Positions 11,241 through 24,706 are shown, counted from the first letter of the stretch. The stretch is DNA of 64,000 nt from Zingiber officinale (GCF_018446385.1 NC_055993.1:67286631-67350630), one strand, 5' to 3'. Notes: generated by a model from the sequence alone, not told the origin. Program-made: numbers and translations.

Positions 11241-11729
11241 GCTATTGGAAATTAGCAACTGGTATAGAAGGAAATGAAATTGCATAACATCCACAACTAT
11301 TTGGCAATTTGCAACAATCTCAATCATATAAATCATATGGTTCTTAATTGAGTTCAATTTAGCCCAGTGTCATATTCAAATCAAAGCATGATACTTTAAG
11401 GTTGACAATGTCATAAAACTTATCCAACAAACACTAAAAGGTCAAATGCAAAGTCACATATTGGAGGCCTCTCTTCTATAGTTATGACCATGAAAGTGCT
11501 AACATAACACATTCTAACACTGAGCAGAACTAATAAGATATTTTCACCCAGAATGCTAGTTATGCACTATATATTAAATAAAAAGATAGAAGAGAATACT
11601 TGTGTAATGGGGAAAAAAACTTCAGTTGCCCAAGTAGAAAACAATTGGATAACATATAACAATTAATGGAGCAAGCCAATGAAGCATCATAGAGAATAGA
11701 AGAGTTACTCATGAAATGCTTTGGAAAGT

Positions 11730-12885
11730 TACAAGGATTCCAACAGTTGGAATCTCACCAGACAAGAAATTTGTTGATAAATTTCTACAGTTGTTAAAAA
11801 AATCATAGTCAAACAGTTAACTCTGCAACAACAAACTGCCTAGCCACCAATAATCACATGAAGACTCACAGAAATCGTAATTGGTTCAGAGAGCTAATAG
11901 ATGGAGGAATTGTGCCCCTGAGCAAATTGCTTGACAAGTCTCTATATTTTTTTACATCAAGCTCAAGAAAACTGATTAAAGAAACAACTATATAACAAAA
12001 GAAAACAAGGGAATGTAAAAACTACAAGATGGTAAGGTGCACAAGTTCTCTAATCTTGGGTGGAATGTTCCCTTGAAGGTAATTAGCTCTCAGATACCTT
12101 GAAAAATAAGTAATGTGACACCTTCATGCAACAATATATAGTAAATTCTCATTGCCAATAACTATAATCGATAAAAAAAATATGAATAGAAGAAAACACA
12201 TACAATGCTCTTAGCTCAGTGCAGTTCTTTATCACAATTGGAATAGGACTGTGCAAGCTGTTTTGGTGCAAAACCCTGCCACAATGATAATTTCATCTTT
12301 GAAAGAATTCCATCACTATAACTACTTAAGATTAGAAATTTCATCTTCAGTACTATCTCAAATCTAGAGCAAACACTAGCAAGAGAAATATAATTAAGAA
12401 ATAGTATATTGAATAGAACAATTTAAAAATTAATATGGTGGTCTACCAAATGGTGGTTCACAGTCTCCTTGTTTGGGATTTAATATTACATCATATTTTT
12501 TTTTTTCAGAATCACCATGCATTCGAAGATGTTCTAGTAGGAAAAAAAAGGAGCTAAAAGAAAAATGTACTTACAATATTTGAAGCCTCGGAATCTGGCC
12601 AATTCTCATGGAGATGATGCCACCGAGCTACATATAAGGAAAGTCACTGCAATGGAAATAAGAATTGGTAAGGCAAGCTTCCAAAACCTAAAATACTAAT
12701 ACAAATACAAGAAAATAGCCTATACGATAGAATAATTACATTGACCGGACGGTGAAGTCGGAAGGCTGGCAGGAGACGTTGAGCCAGGATGAGCAAGGGT
12801 GGGAATCGGTAAGCACTAGGCCGCTAGCTCCACAACAGCTGCTTGGAGTCGTTGAAACCCAGCTTAAGCTCCAGAAGAGCTTCCC
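11730..12885 (-). pseudogene. captured exons of an LRR receptor-like kinase (FEI-type ectodomain)
   Basis: Minus-strand exons in order. 12885-12740: ALLELKLGFND and later SHPCSSWLNVSC, the LRR N-terminal cap, with a stop and a frameshift between. 12646-12575: YM*LGGIIS..IGQIPRLQIL. 12275-12204: LHQNSLHSPIP..IKNCTELRAL. 12097-12026: YLRANYLQGNIPP. 11941-11870: DLSSNLLRGTIPPSISSLN. About 11785-11730: LSTNFLSGEIPTVGI. Four of these are exactly 72 bp and have AG/GT borders, as in FEI-like LRR-RLK genes. No transmembrane or kinase part is seen. Stops and the frameshift show it is no longer coding. Its location inside the CACTA termini indicates transduplication. Confidence 0.85.
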
Positions 12886-12889
12886 CTGC

Positions 12890-14017
12890 CGAACCAAACC
12901 AAATCCACCCATCACCTTTTTTAAAGAACAAAGTCACCCTTTTTCCCAATCAGCATCTTCTGTATTCCTTACCATCTTCTCGGCCCACTTAAACAGGGCT
13001 AATCAATCCTTCGATCTTGCAGATCTAACCAATATTATTCTTCACGAAAAAATCTGATAAAAAAAATAGAAACAAATGGACAAGAAATACCACGATCCAA
13101 GCCATGTACAAACAATTAATTAAAGGTACAATACAAATACCATTCTTTCAAAGAGTGAAAGAAGAGGCAAACAAATGGTTATAAGAAGAACACAGGAAAT
13201 TGGTTATTAAGTTGAGAGAAAATTTGTTTCAAACAACCACAGAATGTTACCTTATTGCACTATGGTTGCTCTCCGATCATATATTTGATAGATGTGTGTA
13301 CTAATTCATGGTGATGTCAAAAAGGCAATACCAAAAGAACAATCTGTTTGGAGTTAACACTATTGTTAATGTTAACAAGGTTGTCAAATAAGATTTGCAT
13401 CATGAAGCATTTTGACAAAATCTGCAATTGTAAAATATTAGGTTCATAGATATGAAATTATAAAATAGACTAAAATATGATATTTATTCATAAAAATACT
13501 TAAAAGGTTTATCTTACATATCATTTATTTTAGTTCATTTCATTAAAGATTCAAATAAAATGGGCAAAAGACTCTGGAATGCTTTTAACCACAGAAAAAG
13601 CATGGTCCCTTCCACCTTGGTTGTCGTGAGGAAGGCCAAGACCATGCTACAAGAAGAGAGGAATGCTTTTTTTTACAAACCAAAATTGAAATCCTTATTA
13701 TTTTTCAAACAGAAAATCCATCCTTCATTCTTGTAATGGACACAATTTATTTCAAAACTTTTGGCTTAATCTGATACCCTAATAGGCTACGTATGCTTTT
13801 AACGAGTAAATTTAACTGTCTATAGATTTTTTCCCCCCTGTTCTCACAATCACAACTGTGGATCATTTAGGGTTTTTCGAAAATCTCTCTCTCTTACACG
13901 TACAAAACAACAAGTGAATCAAAGAGATTTAACCCCGACAAACCAATCCAGCAAGACAAACTGGGAAGAGGAAGGAAAATTTAAGGTGAAAAATCAAATG
14001 TCCAGAAGAGGTTTTAC
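12890..14017. other. CACTA interior between captured exons, no gene recognised
   Basis: AT-rich, intron-like or filler sequence between the LRR-RLK and VDAC-like fragments. Nothing supported. Confidence 0.5.
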
Positions 14018-14085
14018 CAATCCGGAGTCACTATAGGTGGAGATGGTCAGCTTCTGGTCGTTAGTGTAGTCTTTGTTAAGTAGAT
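14018..14085 (-). pseudogene. captured VDAC-like (mitochondrial porin) exon
   Basis: A 68 bp minus-strand exon has a TGCAG acceptor and a GTAAAA donor. It encodes DLLNKDYTNDQKLTISTYSD, matching the second-exon region of plant VDACs (the KARDLLYRDYQGDQKFS-like segment). A possible degraded first exon ends at 14214 with ACCAAAG|GTATGC, and the codon phase across the junction fits (K|D). The upstream leader to 14378 is C/T-rich, UTR-like. It is a second, independent gene capture in the same CACTA element. The match rests on one exon, so confidence is moderate. Confidence 0.6.
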
Positions 14086-14378
14086 CTGCATTCCCAACAA
14101 CAGAATCCAAGAAGAAAAAAAAATAACGGAAAAAGGTAAGAAAGAAACTCCATATTAGAAGTTTGACGAAGATGGTTGAGCGAGAAAAAGGATCAAAAGT
14201 TGGATCGGAGCATACCTTTGGTAGTGCCACACTCCGCTGCTTCGCTTTCAGATCTGAGTCCGGATTCAAGCCAAAGAAGCAACAGTGGAAGGTCAGAAAC
14301 CCGCTCACCAGGAAACGAGAGAAGAGCACACCGTCGTGGAAGAAGATCCAGCAAAGGTGGCACCCCTTCCTGTCGTGT

Positions 14379-17300
14379 TGTAAAATACAGAAAAAATGGC
14401 GAATAATGATAAGAGAATTTTCTGGAATTTTTAGAAATTTTTCTGGAATTTTTCGGAGACCGTATGGACAAGTTTACGGGGGTAAAATCGGGCCCCGGGA
14501 AAGCATGTTTAGGCTACCCCATTTAAACGAGAAATTCTTTTCCTTTTTCTTTTTCTCTTTATTTTCTTTCTCCTCCCGATTTTTCCCCGCGGCACAGAAG
14601 CCCTAACTCCCTTCTCCGCCCGTTCCTTTTCTCCTTCTTCCTCACGCCGATTTCCTCTCCCAAACCCGATCTTCTCCTCATCTCTCTCGCGTGCACGCAC
14701 TCTCCCCTTTGCAGCCGGCGACGAGAGCCGCTTCTCCTCCACTCTGCATAGTGCCGACGCTGCACGAAAGTGCCGCCGGCCTTCCTTGTGTGCCCTAGGG
14801 CCGCGGCTTCTTCTGCCCTAGCCCGGCCGATCCCCCTTCTCCTCTTCCGAGCGCTGGCAGTCGGCCAAGCTCCTTTGCCCTAGCGCCGACGCCCCTGCTA
14901 AACAGCGACACCGCGGATGCTCTGCTCTAGTGCCGGCAGACGGCCGCCTCCACTGTGCTCTAGCACCACTGCCGACCGTTGCGAACCCACGACCGGTTCT
15001 CACCTGCCCAAGTGTGTTGTTTCCTATACGGCCGCTGTGACTCATTATCGAAGCAGCCGCTGCAACTGGTTATCGAAGCTGTCGTTGCTGCCGGCTGTTG
15101 ACTTGGTAATCAATTTCAGTTTGTTTCTCGAAACATGTTTGATTTGGAAAGTGTCTCTTTGGATTGTGGTAGTGTAGATTTTTATTCCATGTTACTTTGT
15201 TGTGGGTGGCATATGTAATATCTGCGTTTGGAAGTGTATGTATGCTTGATGATGTTGAAGAGCAACAATTTAATCTCGATGACTTTAAATTGAGTTTGAT
15301 AAGAATGATATTAATTTGAATTCCACTAAAGAGGTAATTGAGGTTGCAGAGGTAATCAAAGATGATAGATTTTTGTGGGAATTAGAAATGTTATTGATAA
15401 GGACAGATGAAAAAGAATTATTGTGGAGGATTATCTAGAGTGTAACAGTGTGAATGTGATTACTAGGGACAATCATTTTATATTCTTAAATGATTGACTA
15501 TGATGAGATTTGTAGGGGATACTGAAGGGGCTTTTGGTTTGGAGAATTAATTCTAGTTTGTAATTGCTTGGCTTGAGGTTATTCTTGGGGATGATTTGGT
15601 CAAATAGATAAATTAAATTGTTGAATGAGGTTTGAGTTGTTTTAATTGGGAATTTTGAATAATGTGGAAACTCCAAGGTTTGAGTTGGCTTGTGGATGTA
15701 GTGAAGAGGACTTTTGTAGATAGTTATCCAAATTATATTGTCTTGGGGGTTTGACACGATGTAGAAGAACCCAGTTTATTTTGTTGTTCTTAAGGATTTT
15801 TATTTAGCTATTCATTTGAGTTGTAGCTAAATAAAAATGTATATATATTGATGACACAGGACTTTGACACGAGGCGAGCATCTCAACGTCGGATTTGGAC
15901 TGGATTGGACCTTCCTATTGAAGGCGGGTACCTCTTGACTTATCTTTTATGATATTGTCAATTGGATATGCATAGTATTTTATAGCTACAAGTAATGATT
16001 ATGTTTGCCTTTGGTATGTCATGGTTTGATACTCATAGCATGTTCTGTTTTGTCGCTTGTTATGTATCCATGTTTATACCTCGTGATTATTGCCATGAGT
16101 ACCTTAGTTTCTAGAGTAAGTGGCATACTATGCTTTACTGAGTTTAGGACTAGATTCTGAATTTTTATTATCTGGCATGTGTACCTATATTTTTATATCA
16201 TATCTGATCTGTGTATCTAGACCCTTTTTCTTTGATCTATGTATATTGATGGTACATATTTTATGGAGGTGGATATGTTCAGGATCTAGGGTTTTTGATT
16301 CCTTATCTGACCTATGTACCTAGACCATTGATTATGTCAATTTATTCTAGGGTACACATTTTATATATATGGATTGGTACAGGATATTGCTATGCTTAGT
16401 GTCATGCATCATTCGCATGATTGCATGTTGTGCGATTGTCGGCTCCATTATTGTTAAGCACATTGCCAGTTACATGTATTTGCACACACGACCACTCATG
16501 GGTTAGTGGTATATTCAGGCAGGGTGTGTTGCAGCAGGTGCTCTGTCAAGGGCTCCATTGGTCCACTCATGGGTTAGTGTGACGTAGCGTTGTAGCAGGA
16601 CAGGTACCCCTCCCCGTCATCGTGTACCGGGAGATGAGAGCATTGAGCTCCCCCATTTATGATTTGGGGTAAGGAGGATAGGTGTACTCTGACAGCATCC
16701 CGTCCACTCGGTCACTCATCAGGAGTAGTGATGGCAGAGTGCATGGTTGTCACAGCCCTACCCACTCGGTTTCACCATCATGTGTGAGACGGCTGACTGG
16801 AGAGTAGGGGTGACCAGGATATGTCATTGGCATCATACGCATTGATGCATTTATTGCTTGTGCTTGCTGCACTTATATGCTACATTTTGGTGGATGCATT
16901 TGTTTGACATGCATACAGGAGGCATATCGTGTATCTAGTTTGACGACCCTTTTGTTCTGGATAGGAGTTCCTGGTGAGTACAGCTTCCTCAGTTACCTTC
17001 CAGTTTTGCATATTTCTTATATATGATTAGGAAGCTGTATTCCATGTTTATTGCTGTTAGATATATCTTACTAGCCATGTCTATTGGTATTCGCTGAGTT
17101 GTTGAACTCACCCCCGTTGACACTATATTTTTCAGGTACCAGATTCTTATGGTCGCTTGGGAGTATCCTGGCTGCCGGTTCCCACGTCACATCAGAAGAC
17201 TATAGTTTCCGTTAAGTTTTATTTGTTTTATGTATCAGTGTGTTTAGCTCTGTACTCCGGTTTTGCTTCTGGAGCGTTGATGTTGTTATGTGGTATTTTG

Positions 17301-17608
17301 TATTGGTTGTTGGTTGTGTAAGCCTAGCCGGCTAGCAGTTTTGTGTTTGGTTTGTATTTGGTTTCTGTCATTTTCCGTTGTGTTTTGGTTTTGGTACAGC
17401 CGAGTGGGCTGCTTTACATATAACTACGTGGTTGTGTTTTTATTGTATCAGCCGAGTAGGCTGTATAATATAACTGCGTGGTTGTATGTATATTCCAGCC
17501 GCCTGTGGCTGATGCATATTGTGCATGTAGAAATGATTCAGATTGTCAGCCGTACAGGGGAGGTGCTGCCGAAATTTCTTCGGACAGAGACTCCCCCGGG
17601 GCGTGACA
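14379..17608 (+). repeat. Tekay-type 5' LTR
   Basis: 3230 bp, colinear with 21403-24706. Relative to the right copy it lacks ~62 bp at about 14896 (present at 21936-21999). A C/T-rich block at 14540-15000 follows the opening cggagaccgtatg segment. Frames such as 14917-15177 or 15473-15757 occur in both LTRs but show no protein features. Confidence 0.92.
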
Positions 17609-17614
17609 ATTTAG

Positions 17615-17626
17615 TGGTATCAGAGC
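17615..17626 (+). other. primer binding site (initiator-Met tRNA type)
   Basis: TGGTATCAGAGC lies 6 bp after the LTR end; this is the classical plant initiator-methionine PBS. Confidence 0.9.
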
Positions 17627-19730
17627 AGGTATACGATACTTGCTATGTGTTCTGGATTTTCGAGATTTATCTGATATCAATTTATTTGGTATCAGAGCAC
17701 GGATTACGAGTTTTATATCCCGTGTTTTGGATTTCGTGTTTTAGTTTTCTCGATGTGACTTTTTCGAGTTTTGGGACCTGGCAGCAGCAGGACATCTCCA
17801 AGCTATAGGAGGTATGTTGGTATACTATTATCCTACTATTTTGTTAGTGTATGCATTGTTGACTGTGATAGTTATGACATGTAATAGCTCTTTGTATCTG
17901 ATATCTGTTTGATGTTGTAGCCATATTACATGTGATGGGTTAGCCACTGATGATGATCGACCGTAATAGAGATTAAGGGTTACAGTTTCTGGTGATTTTT
18001 CATATCATACATCAGTAGTTTTTAGCTTCTAGTACTACTAGTAGGAGATGGAGGCACATACCCGCCTCTGCTATTATTAGCTGTGTAGTGGATAGTATCT
18101 ACCTATTTATGTTGACCTAGCCAGTAGAATACCATGTTATCTTATTTAATTTCATCAGTAAATATTGATTTACTCTTGTTAGATCGGTCAGTAGGAGTCT
18201 GATTTACACTTGTTGATTTGGGTAGTCGTATATTGATATACCTTAGTTGCTTGTGGAGGATTAAGGTATTCTTGATTAGTTAGTAGATGACTGATTTAGT
18301 TTTGTTGTTTTGATCAGTAGAGGACAGTCATACTCTATTTTTAGAGGTTCGAATCTTTTGATTATTTGTGCTTAGTTAGGTATCTAGAGTACATTTGAGT
18401 ACAGGGCTTGTATCGACGTGGAAAAGACTGAATTGGTCTTATACCATTGTCGGCTTGGTTAGTCTATAGAGGATCGATGTATCCTATTCTATGGGTACTT
18501 TAATTTTTAGACTTTATATACCTGGTTGGATAACTTATATGTAGCATGGGGAATATCAGGTTGATTGGATTAAATATGCTGATTCTGTATATCTATGTGG
18601 TGTGTACATATGATTATTATGTGTTGTAGGAGTGTTATGATGGACGGTCTGATTTAATGTAGTGGGTGTATTTTTCCAGTTATGTTATTGTGGGTTTCTA
18701 GTAGAATATACCTGAGTGGTCTGATTGGTTTATTGGAGGTATTTTGTCAATTAAATCTATGTTGTGAAATGTGGACATGTGTTTGAGTGTTTTTATTGGA
18801 GGTATCTTATCGATTTAATCTGAGTTGTGATATGCGCAGATGTGTTCGGTGTAATATTTGAGGTATCTTGTTTATTATATGATTGTTCTGAATGTATACT
18901 CGTGTCGATTATGATTTGTTGGAAGTATTGCATTGATTATACTCTTAGCATAGGTGTATATATGTCATGTGAGTGTTGTTTGAGGTGTATTGTTGATTAT
19001 ACCTATGTTGATATATGCACACGGGTTCGGTATGCATTGTTGGAGGTATCACGATGAATTATACCTATGTTGTGAGTATGTGTGGTGTGTACAAATTGGA
19101 GGATTATGTCGATCATACATATGTTGTGTGAGCACGTGTGCTAGGTGTATTGTTGGTAGCAGCATGATGATTATACTTATGTTGAATGCAGGATGTGGGG
19201 TGTCTGCATTATGTCATTTGTTGGATTACCCTGTCAACCAATTTTCTTATCAGTGGGTGACTCACTACGATGTTGATAGATTTGACGATGAGTTTGAATT
19301 GATTGCTGGATTGTTATACCTTTGGCTGCCCACAGTGATATGTGGTTGAGTGATCTCGTGCAGCCTCTAGTTGGATAGTTAGGTGCCTTAGATACTTATG
19401 GATCGTTTGTGGTGGAGCGGAGCTCCCACATATTATTGTTGGTTTGTGGTAGAGCATTGCTCTTACATATTTTGGATTGTTGTGGTGGAGCGTTGCTCCC
19501 TCATATTACAGATTGGTTGTGGTAGAGCGTTGCTCTCACATATTACGGATTGTTTGTGGTAGAGCGTTGCTCCCACATATGTGGTATTTCTTGTGATGGA
19601 GCGTTGCTCTCACACTGGAGGATTTATTCTTTGGTGATTTATGTTGTTGGTGATCAGATTTCCGACTTATTATCGGAGATCTTATGGTTAGGAATGTCTG
19701 TGATACGAACATTATGTATTTTAGTTTTAC
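17627..19730. repeat. Tekay internal region replaced by degenerate tandem repeats
   Basis: No gag or protease is recognisable where they should be. About 18730-19200 holds roughly eight degenerate ~60 bp units (ggaggtatt...gattatacctatgttg). 19409-19625 holds six units of 37 bp (gtggtggagcgttgctcccacatatta), each with a GGAGC/GCTCC inverted repeat around GTT. Stops occur in all frames. Confidence 0.65.
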
Positions 19731-19734
19731 CATT

Positions 19735-21290
19735 AGGGTTTGCAGAGCCTTAGATGTTTTCAGGGGCTCGATGATTCTGGTATTTCGAGGATGTTTAGAT
19801 CGGTTTCCATTGTCTTTGTTGACGATGTTGTGATCTATTTCGGATCTGCGGTGAGTCACGCACATCATCTTTGCATAGTTCTTGAGATGTTTTGATGGGA
19901 ACATCTATATGCGAAGATCAATAGTGCGTATTTTGGTTGTCTTCTGTGAGATATTTGAGACACACGGTCACCAGTAGGGTATACCGTGGTTCCACAGGAG
20001 ATCGAGCTTGTTACCGTTGGGAGTAGACGGAGTCTATAGAAGAGGCTCGTAACTTCCTTTGTTTGGCTAGATATTTCCGGAGATACGTTGAGGGTTTCTC
20101 ACGGATTTCTATGCTACTTACACGCCTGACAAGGAAAGGCATGAAGTTCACTTGGACTGAGGATTGCAAGACCAGCTTCCAGGAGCTGAAGCGGAGACTG
20201 GTGTCGGCTCTGATTGTTGGTTATACCTTCTGGAGATGACAGATTCGTGCTCTACACCGACGTGACTCTTCAGGATTTGGGTGCTGTTCTGATGCAGCAT
20301 GTCAGAGTAGTCTCCTATGCTTCTTGTCAATTGAAGGAGCATGAGAAGAACTATCCTGTACATGATCTGGAGTTAGCCGTCATCATCTTTGCTTTGAAGA
20401 TTTGATGACATCATTTATACGGCATTACATTTGAGACTTTCACTGATCATAAGAGTCTCAAATATATTTTTACTCAGAAGGAACTTAATCTCCGATAGAG
20501 GAGATGGATGGAGTTCCTGAAGGATTATGATGGTACCATTAGCTATCACCTGGGGAGAGCTAATGTGGTTGCCGATGCACTTAGCAGGAAGCCCATAGGG
20601 ACTTTAGCTTGCCACCGAGTTGTGGTCACGGACTTGATTCAGGGTTTCTCCGAGTTAGACCTTGAGGAGCAGGGACATACAGAGCAGGGTATTCCTGTTA
20701 CCATAGTTGCTCAGTCGTCGATCAGGACGAGAATCCGAGAGGCCCAGTTGTTGGGACCTCATAGAGCTCAGCGTGAGGCAGAGTTGGTCCATACTATCAG
20801 ATGGAGGATGTCAGAGGCATAAGACTGCCAGAAGAGTTATGCTGACCGGAGTCGGAGACTCTAAGAGTTCTCTATTTGCGACCATGTATTTCTGCGAGTT
20901 TCACCCACAAAAGGGGTGAAGAGATTGGCCTCAGAGGTAAGCTAGCCCGCGATACATTGGACCTTTCCAGATCTCGGAAAGGATTGGAGCGGTAGTTTAC
21001 CGGTTGGCACCACCACCGTCCCTGGCAGGAGTTCATGACGTATCCCACATATCTATGCTGAGGAGATACGTACCTGACCCGACACATGTGCTGACAGATA
21101 TCTCAGTTCTCGTACAGCCTGACGTGACCTACGAGGAGGTTCTAGTACGGATTTTAGACCGGAAAGAGTGTCAGTTGCGGAACAAGACTATTTGACTGGT
21201 TAAAGTCGGATGACAGCGTCATTCGGATGAGGAGGCTACATGCGAGCTCGAGGATACTATCCGAGCTCGATACCCTCATCTTTTCACTTG
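19735..21290 (+). pseudogene. degraded Tekay-type pol: RT tail, RNase H, integrase C-terminus with chromodomain-like end
   Basis: The RT catalytic phrase FVDDVVIY is encoded at about 19813-19840. The RT connection (LTRLTRKGMKFTW) is at 20115-20165. RNase H follows at about 20240-20590: [17 protein letters not shown] and the closing VVADALSRK. After about 20620 the integrase zinc finger and catalytic core are missing. Sequence resumes with the integrase C-terminal part at 20825-21080 and a chromodomain-like tail at 21090-21290 (RILDRKECQLRNKTI, then EEATWE-like residues). Several stops and frameshifts make it non-functional. Confidence 0.85.
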
Positions 21291-21402
21291 AGGTATGTAA
21301 GTTATGGTTCCGTTCAGCATTTATACTGTTATAGCTTTTGCTATTATTTGCTGATGGTAGATAACAAAATTTGGGGACCAAATTTTTATTAGTGGGGGAG
21401 AA

Positions 21403-24400
21403 TGTAAAATACCGAAAAAATGGCGAATAATGATAAGGGAATTTTCTGAAATTTTTAGAAATTTTTAGAAATTTTTCTGGAATTTTTCGGAGACCGTATG
21501 AATGAGTTTACGGGGGTAAAATCGGGCTCCGGGAAAGTCTATTTAGGCTACCCCATTTAAGTTAGAAAAAGTTTTATTGCTTTTCCTTTTTCTTTTTCTC
21601 GTTATTTTCTTTCTCCTCCCGATTTTCCCCGCGGCACAGAAGCCCTAACTCCCTTCTCCGCCCATTCCTTTTCTCCTTCTTCCTCGCACCGGTTTCCTCT
21701 CCCAAACCCGATCTTCTCCTCATCTCTCTCATGTGCACGCACTCTCCCCTCTGCCGCCGGCGACGAGAGCCGCCGCTCCTCTACTCTGCAGAGTGTCGAT
21801 GCCGCACGGAAGTGCCTCCGGTCTTCCTTGTGTGCCCTAGCGCCGCGGCTTCCTCTGCCCTAGCCCGGCCGATCCCCCTTCTCCTCTTTCGAGCACCGAC
21901 AGCCGACCAAGCTCCTTTGCCCTAGCGCCGACGCCCCTGCTAAACAGTCGTGCCTTAGATCTGCAACGCGCCGCCGCCCTTCCCCTCTTCTGATCTCTGT
22001 GCGATGACACCGTGGATGCTCTGCCCTAGTGCCGGCAGACGACCGCCTCCACTGTGCTCTAGCACCACTGCCGACCGTTGCGAACCGACGACCGGTTGTC
22101 ACCTTCCCAAGTGTGTTGCTTCCTATACGACCGCTGTTACTCATTGTCGAAGCAGCCACTGCAACTGGTTATCGAAGCTGCCGTTGCTGCCGGCTGTTGA
22201 CTTGGTAATCAATTTTAGTTTGTTTCTCGAAACATGTTTGATTTGGAAAGTGTCTCTTTGGATTGTGGTAGTGTAGACTTTTATTCCATGTTGCTTTGTT
22301 GTGGGTGGCATCTGTAATATCTGTGTTTGGAAGTGTATGTATGCTTGATGATGTTGAAGAGCAACAATTTAATCTCGATGACTTTGAATTGAGTTTGATA
22401 AGAATGATATTAATTTAAATTCCACTAAAGAGGTAATTGAGGTTGCAGAGGTAATCAAAGATGATAGATTTTTGTGGGAATTAGAAATGTTATTGATAAG
22501 GACAGATCAAAATGAATTATTATGGAGGATTATCTAGAGTGTAACAGTGTGAATGTGATTACTAGGGACAATCATTTTATATTCTTAAATGATTGACTAT
22601 GATGAGATTTGTAGGGGATACTGAAGGGGATTTTGGTTTGGAGAATTAATTCTAGTTTGTAATTGCTTGGCTTGAGGTTATTCTTGGGGATGATTTGGTC
22701 AAATAGATAAATTAAATTGTTGAATGAGGTTTGAGTTGTTTTAATTGGGAATTTTGAATAGTGTGGAAACTCCAAGGTTTGAGTTGGCTTGTGGATGTAG
22801 TGAAGAGGACTTTTGTAGATAGTTATCCAAATTATATTGTCTTGGGGGTTTGACATGATGTAGAAGAACCCAGTTTATTTTGTTGTTCTTAAGGATTTTT
22901 ATTTAGCTATTCATTTGAGTTGTAGCTAAATACAAATGTATATATATTGGTGACACAGGACTTTGACATGAGACGAGCATCTCGACATCGGATTTGGACT
23001 GGATTGGACCTTCTTATTGGAGGCGAGTACCTCTTGACTTATCTTTTATGATATTGTCAATTGGATATGCATAGTATGTTATAGCTACAAGCAATGATCA
23101 TGTTTGCCGTTGGTATGTCATGGTTTGATACCTATAGCATGTTCTGTTTTGTCGCTTGTTATGTATCCATGTTTATACCTCGTGATTATTGTCATGAGTA
23201 CCTTAGTTTCTAGAGTAAGTGACATACCATGCTTTACTGAGTTTATGACTAGATTCTGAATTTTTATTATCTGGCATGTGTATCTATATTTTTATATCAT
23301 ATCTGATCTGTGTATCTAGACCCTTTTTCTTTGATCTATGTATATTGATGGTACATATTTTATGGAGGTGGATATGTTCAGGATCTAGGGTTTTTGATTC
23401 CTTATCTGATCTATGTACCTAGACCATTGATTAGGTCAATTTATTCTAGGTTACACATTTTATATATATGGATTGGTACAGGATATTGCCATGCTTAGTG
23501 TCATGCACCATTCGCATGATTGCATGCTGTGCGATTGTCGGCTCCATTATTGTTGAGCACATCGCCAGTTACATGTATCTGCACACACGACCACTCATGG
23601 GTTAGTGGTATATTTAGGCAGGGTGTGTTGCAGCAGGTGCTCTGTCAAGGGCTCCGTTGGTCCACTCATGGGTTAGTGTGACGCAGCGTTGTAGCAGGAC
23701 AGGTACCCCTCCCCGTCATCGTGTACCTGGAGATGAGAGCATTGAGCTCCCCCATTTATGATTTGGGGTAAGGAGGATAGGTTTACTCCGACAGCATTCC
23801 ATCCACTCGGTCACTCATCAGGAGTAGTGATGGCAGAGTGCACGGTTGTCACAGCCCAACCCACTCGGTCTCACCATCATGTGTGAGACGGCTGACTGGA
23901 GAGTAGTGGTGACCAGGACATGTCATTGGCATCATACGCATTGATGCATTTATTGCTTGTGCTTTCTGCACTTATATGCTGCATTTTGGTGGATGCATTT
24001 GTTTGACATGTATACAGGAGGCATATCGTGTATCTGGTTTGATGACCCTTTTGTTCTGGATAGGAGTTCCTGGTGAGTATAGCTTCCTCAGTTATCTTTC
24101 AGTTTTGCATATTTCCTATATATGATTAGGAAGCTGTATTCCATGTTTATTGTTGTTAGATATATCTTACTAGACATGTCTATTGGTATTCGCTGAGTTG
24201 TTGAACTCACCCCCGTTGATACTATATTTTTCAGGTACCAGATTCTTATGGTCGCTTGGGAGTATCCTGGTTGCCGGTTCCCACGTCACATCAGAAGACT
24301 ATAGTTTCCGTTAAGTTTTATTTATTTTATGTATCAGTGTGTTTAGCTCTGTACTCCGGTTTTGCTTCTGGAGCGTTGATGTTGTTATGTGGTATTTTAT

Positions 24401-24706
24401 ATTGGTTGTTGGTTGTGAAGCCTAGCCGGCTAGTAGTTTTGTGTTTGGTTTGTATTTGGTTTCTGTCATTTTCCGTTGTGTTTTGGTTTTGGTACAGCCG
24501 AGTGGGCTGCTTTACATATAACTACGTGGTTGTGTTTTTATTGTATCAGCCGAGTAGGCTGTATTATATAACACCGTGGTTGTGTGTATATTCCAGCCGC
24601 CTGTGGCTGATGTATATTGTGCATGTATAAATGATTCAGATTGTCAGCCGTACAAGGTAGGTGCTGCCGAAATTTCTTCGGACAGGGACTCCCCCGGGGC
24701 GTGACA
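21403..24706 (+). repeat. Tekay-type 3' LTR
   Basis: 3304 bp, the counterpart of 14379-17608. By eye the two differ by scattered substitutions and a few indels only, which implies an insertion considerably younger than the CACTA/FRS decay around it. Confidence 0.92.

Larger units (their letters stand above)
14379..24706 (+). mobile_element. Ty3/gypsy chromovirus of Tekay/Del type with ~3.25 kb LTRs, nested in the CACTA element
   Basis: Two long direct repeats (14379-17608 and 21403-24706) begin TGTAAAATAC and end GGGGCGTGACA. A TGGTATCAGAGC primer site (17615-17626) follows the left repeat. A purine tract (gtgggggagaa, 21392-21402) precedes the right one. The internal region has RT, RNase H and an integrase C-terminal chromodomain-like segment in the order expected for Tekay/Del. 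Gag, protease and the integrase core are lost or unrecognisable. The flanking 5 bp differ (CGTGT left, GCCGC right), so no target-site duplication is seen. Confidence 0.9.

Noticed and set aside
12752..13057. Plus-strand frame at the LRR-RLK first exon
   Set aside because: Shadow of the minus-strand captured exon.
14163..14606. 147-codon plus-strand frame crossing into the Tekay LTR
   Set aside because: It spans the CACTA/LTR boundary and lies opposite to the captured exon strand; chance frame.
15473..15757. 94-codon minus-strand frame present in both Tekay LTRs (also 22572-22856)
   Set aside because: Conserved only because the LTRs are duplicates; no protein signature.
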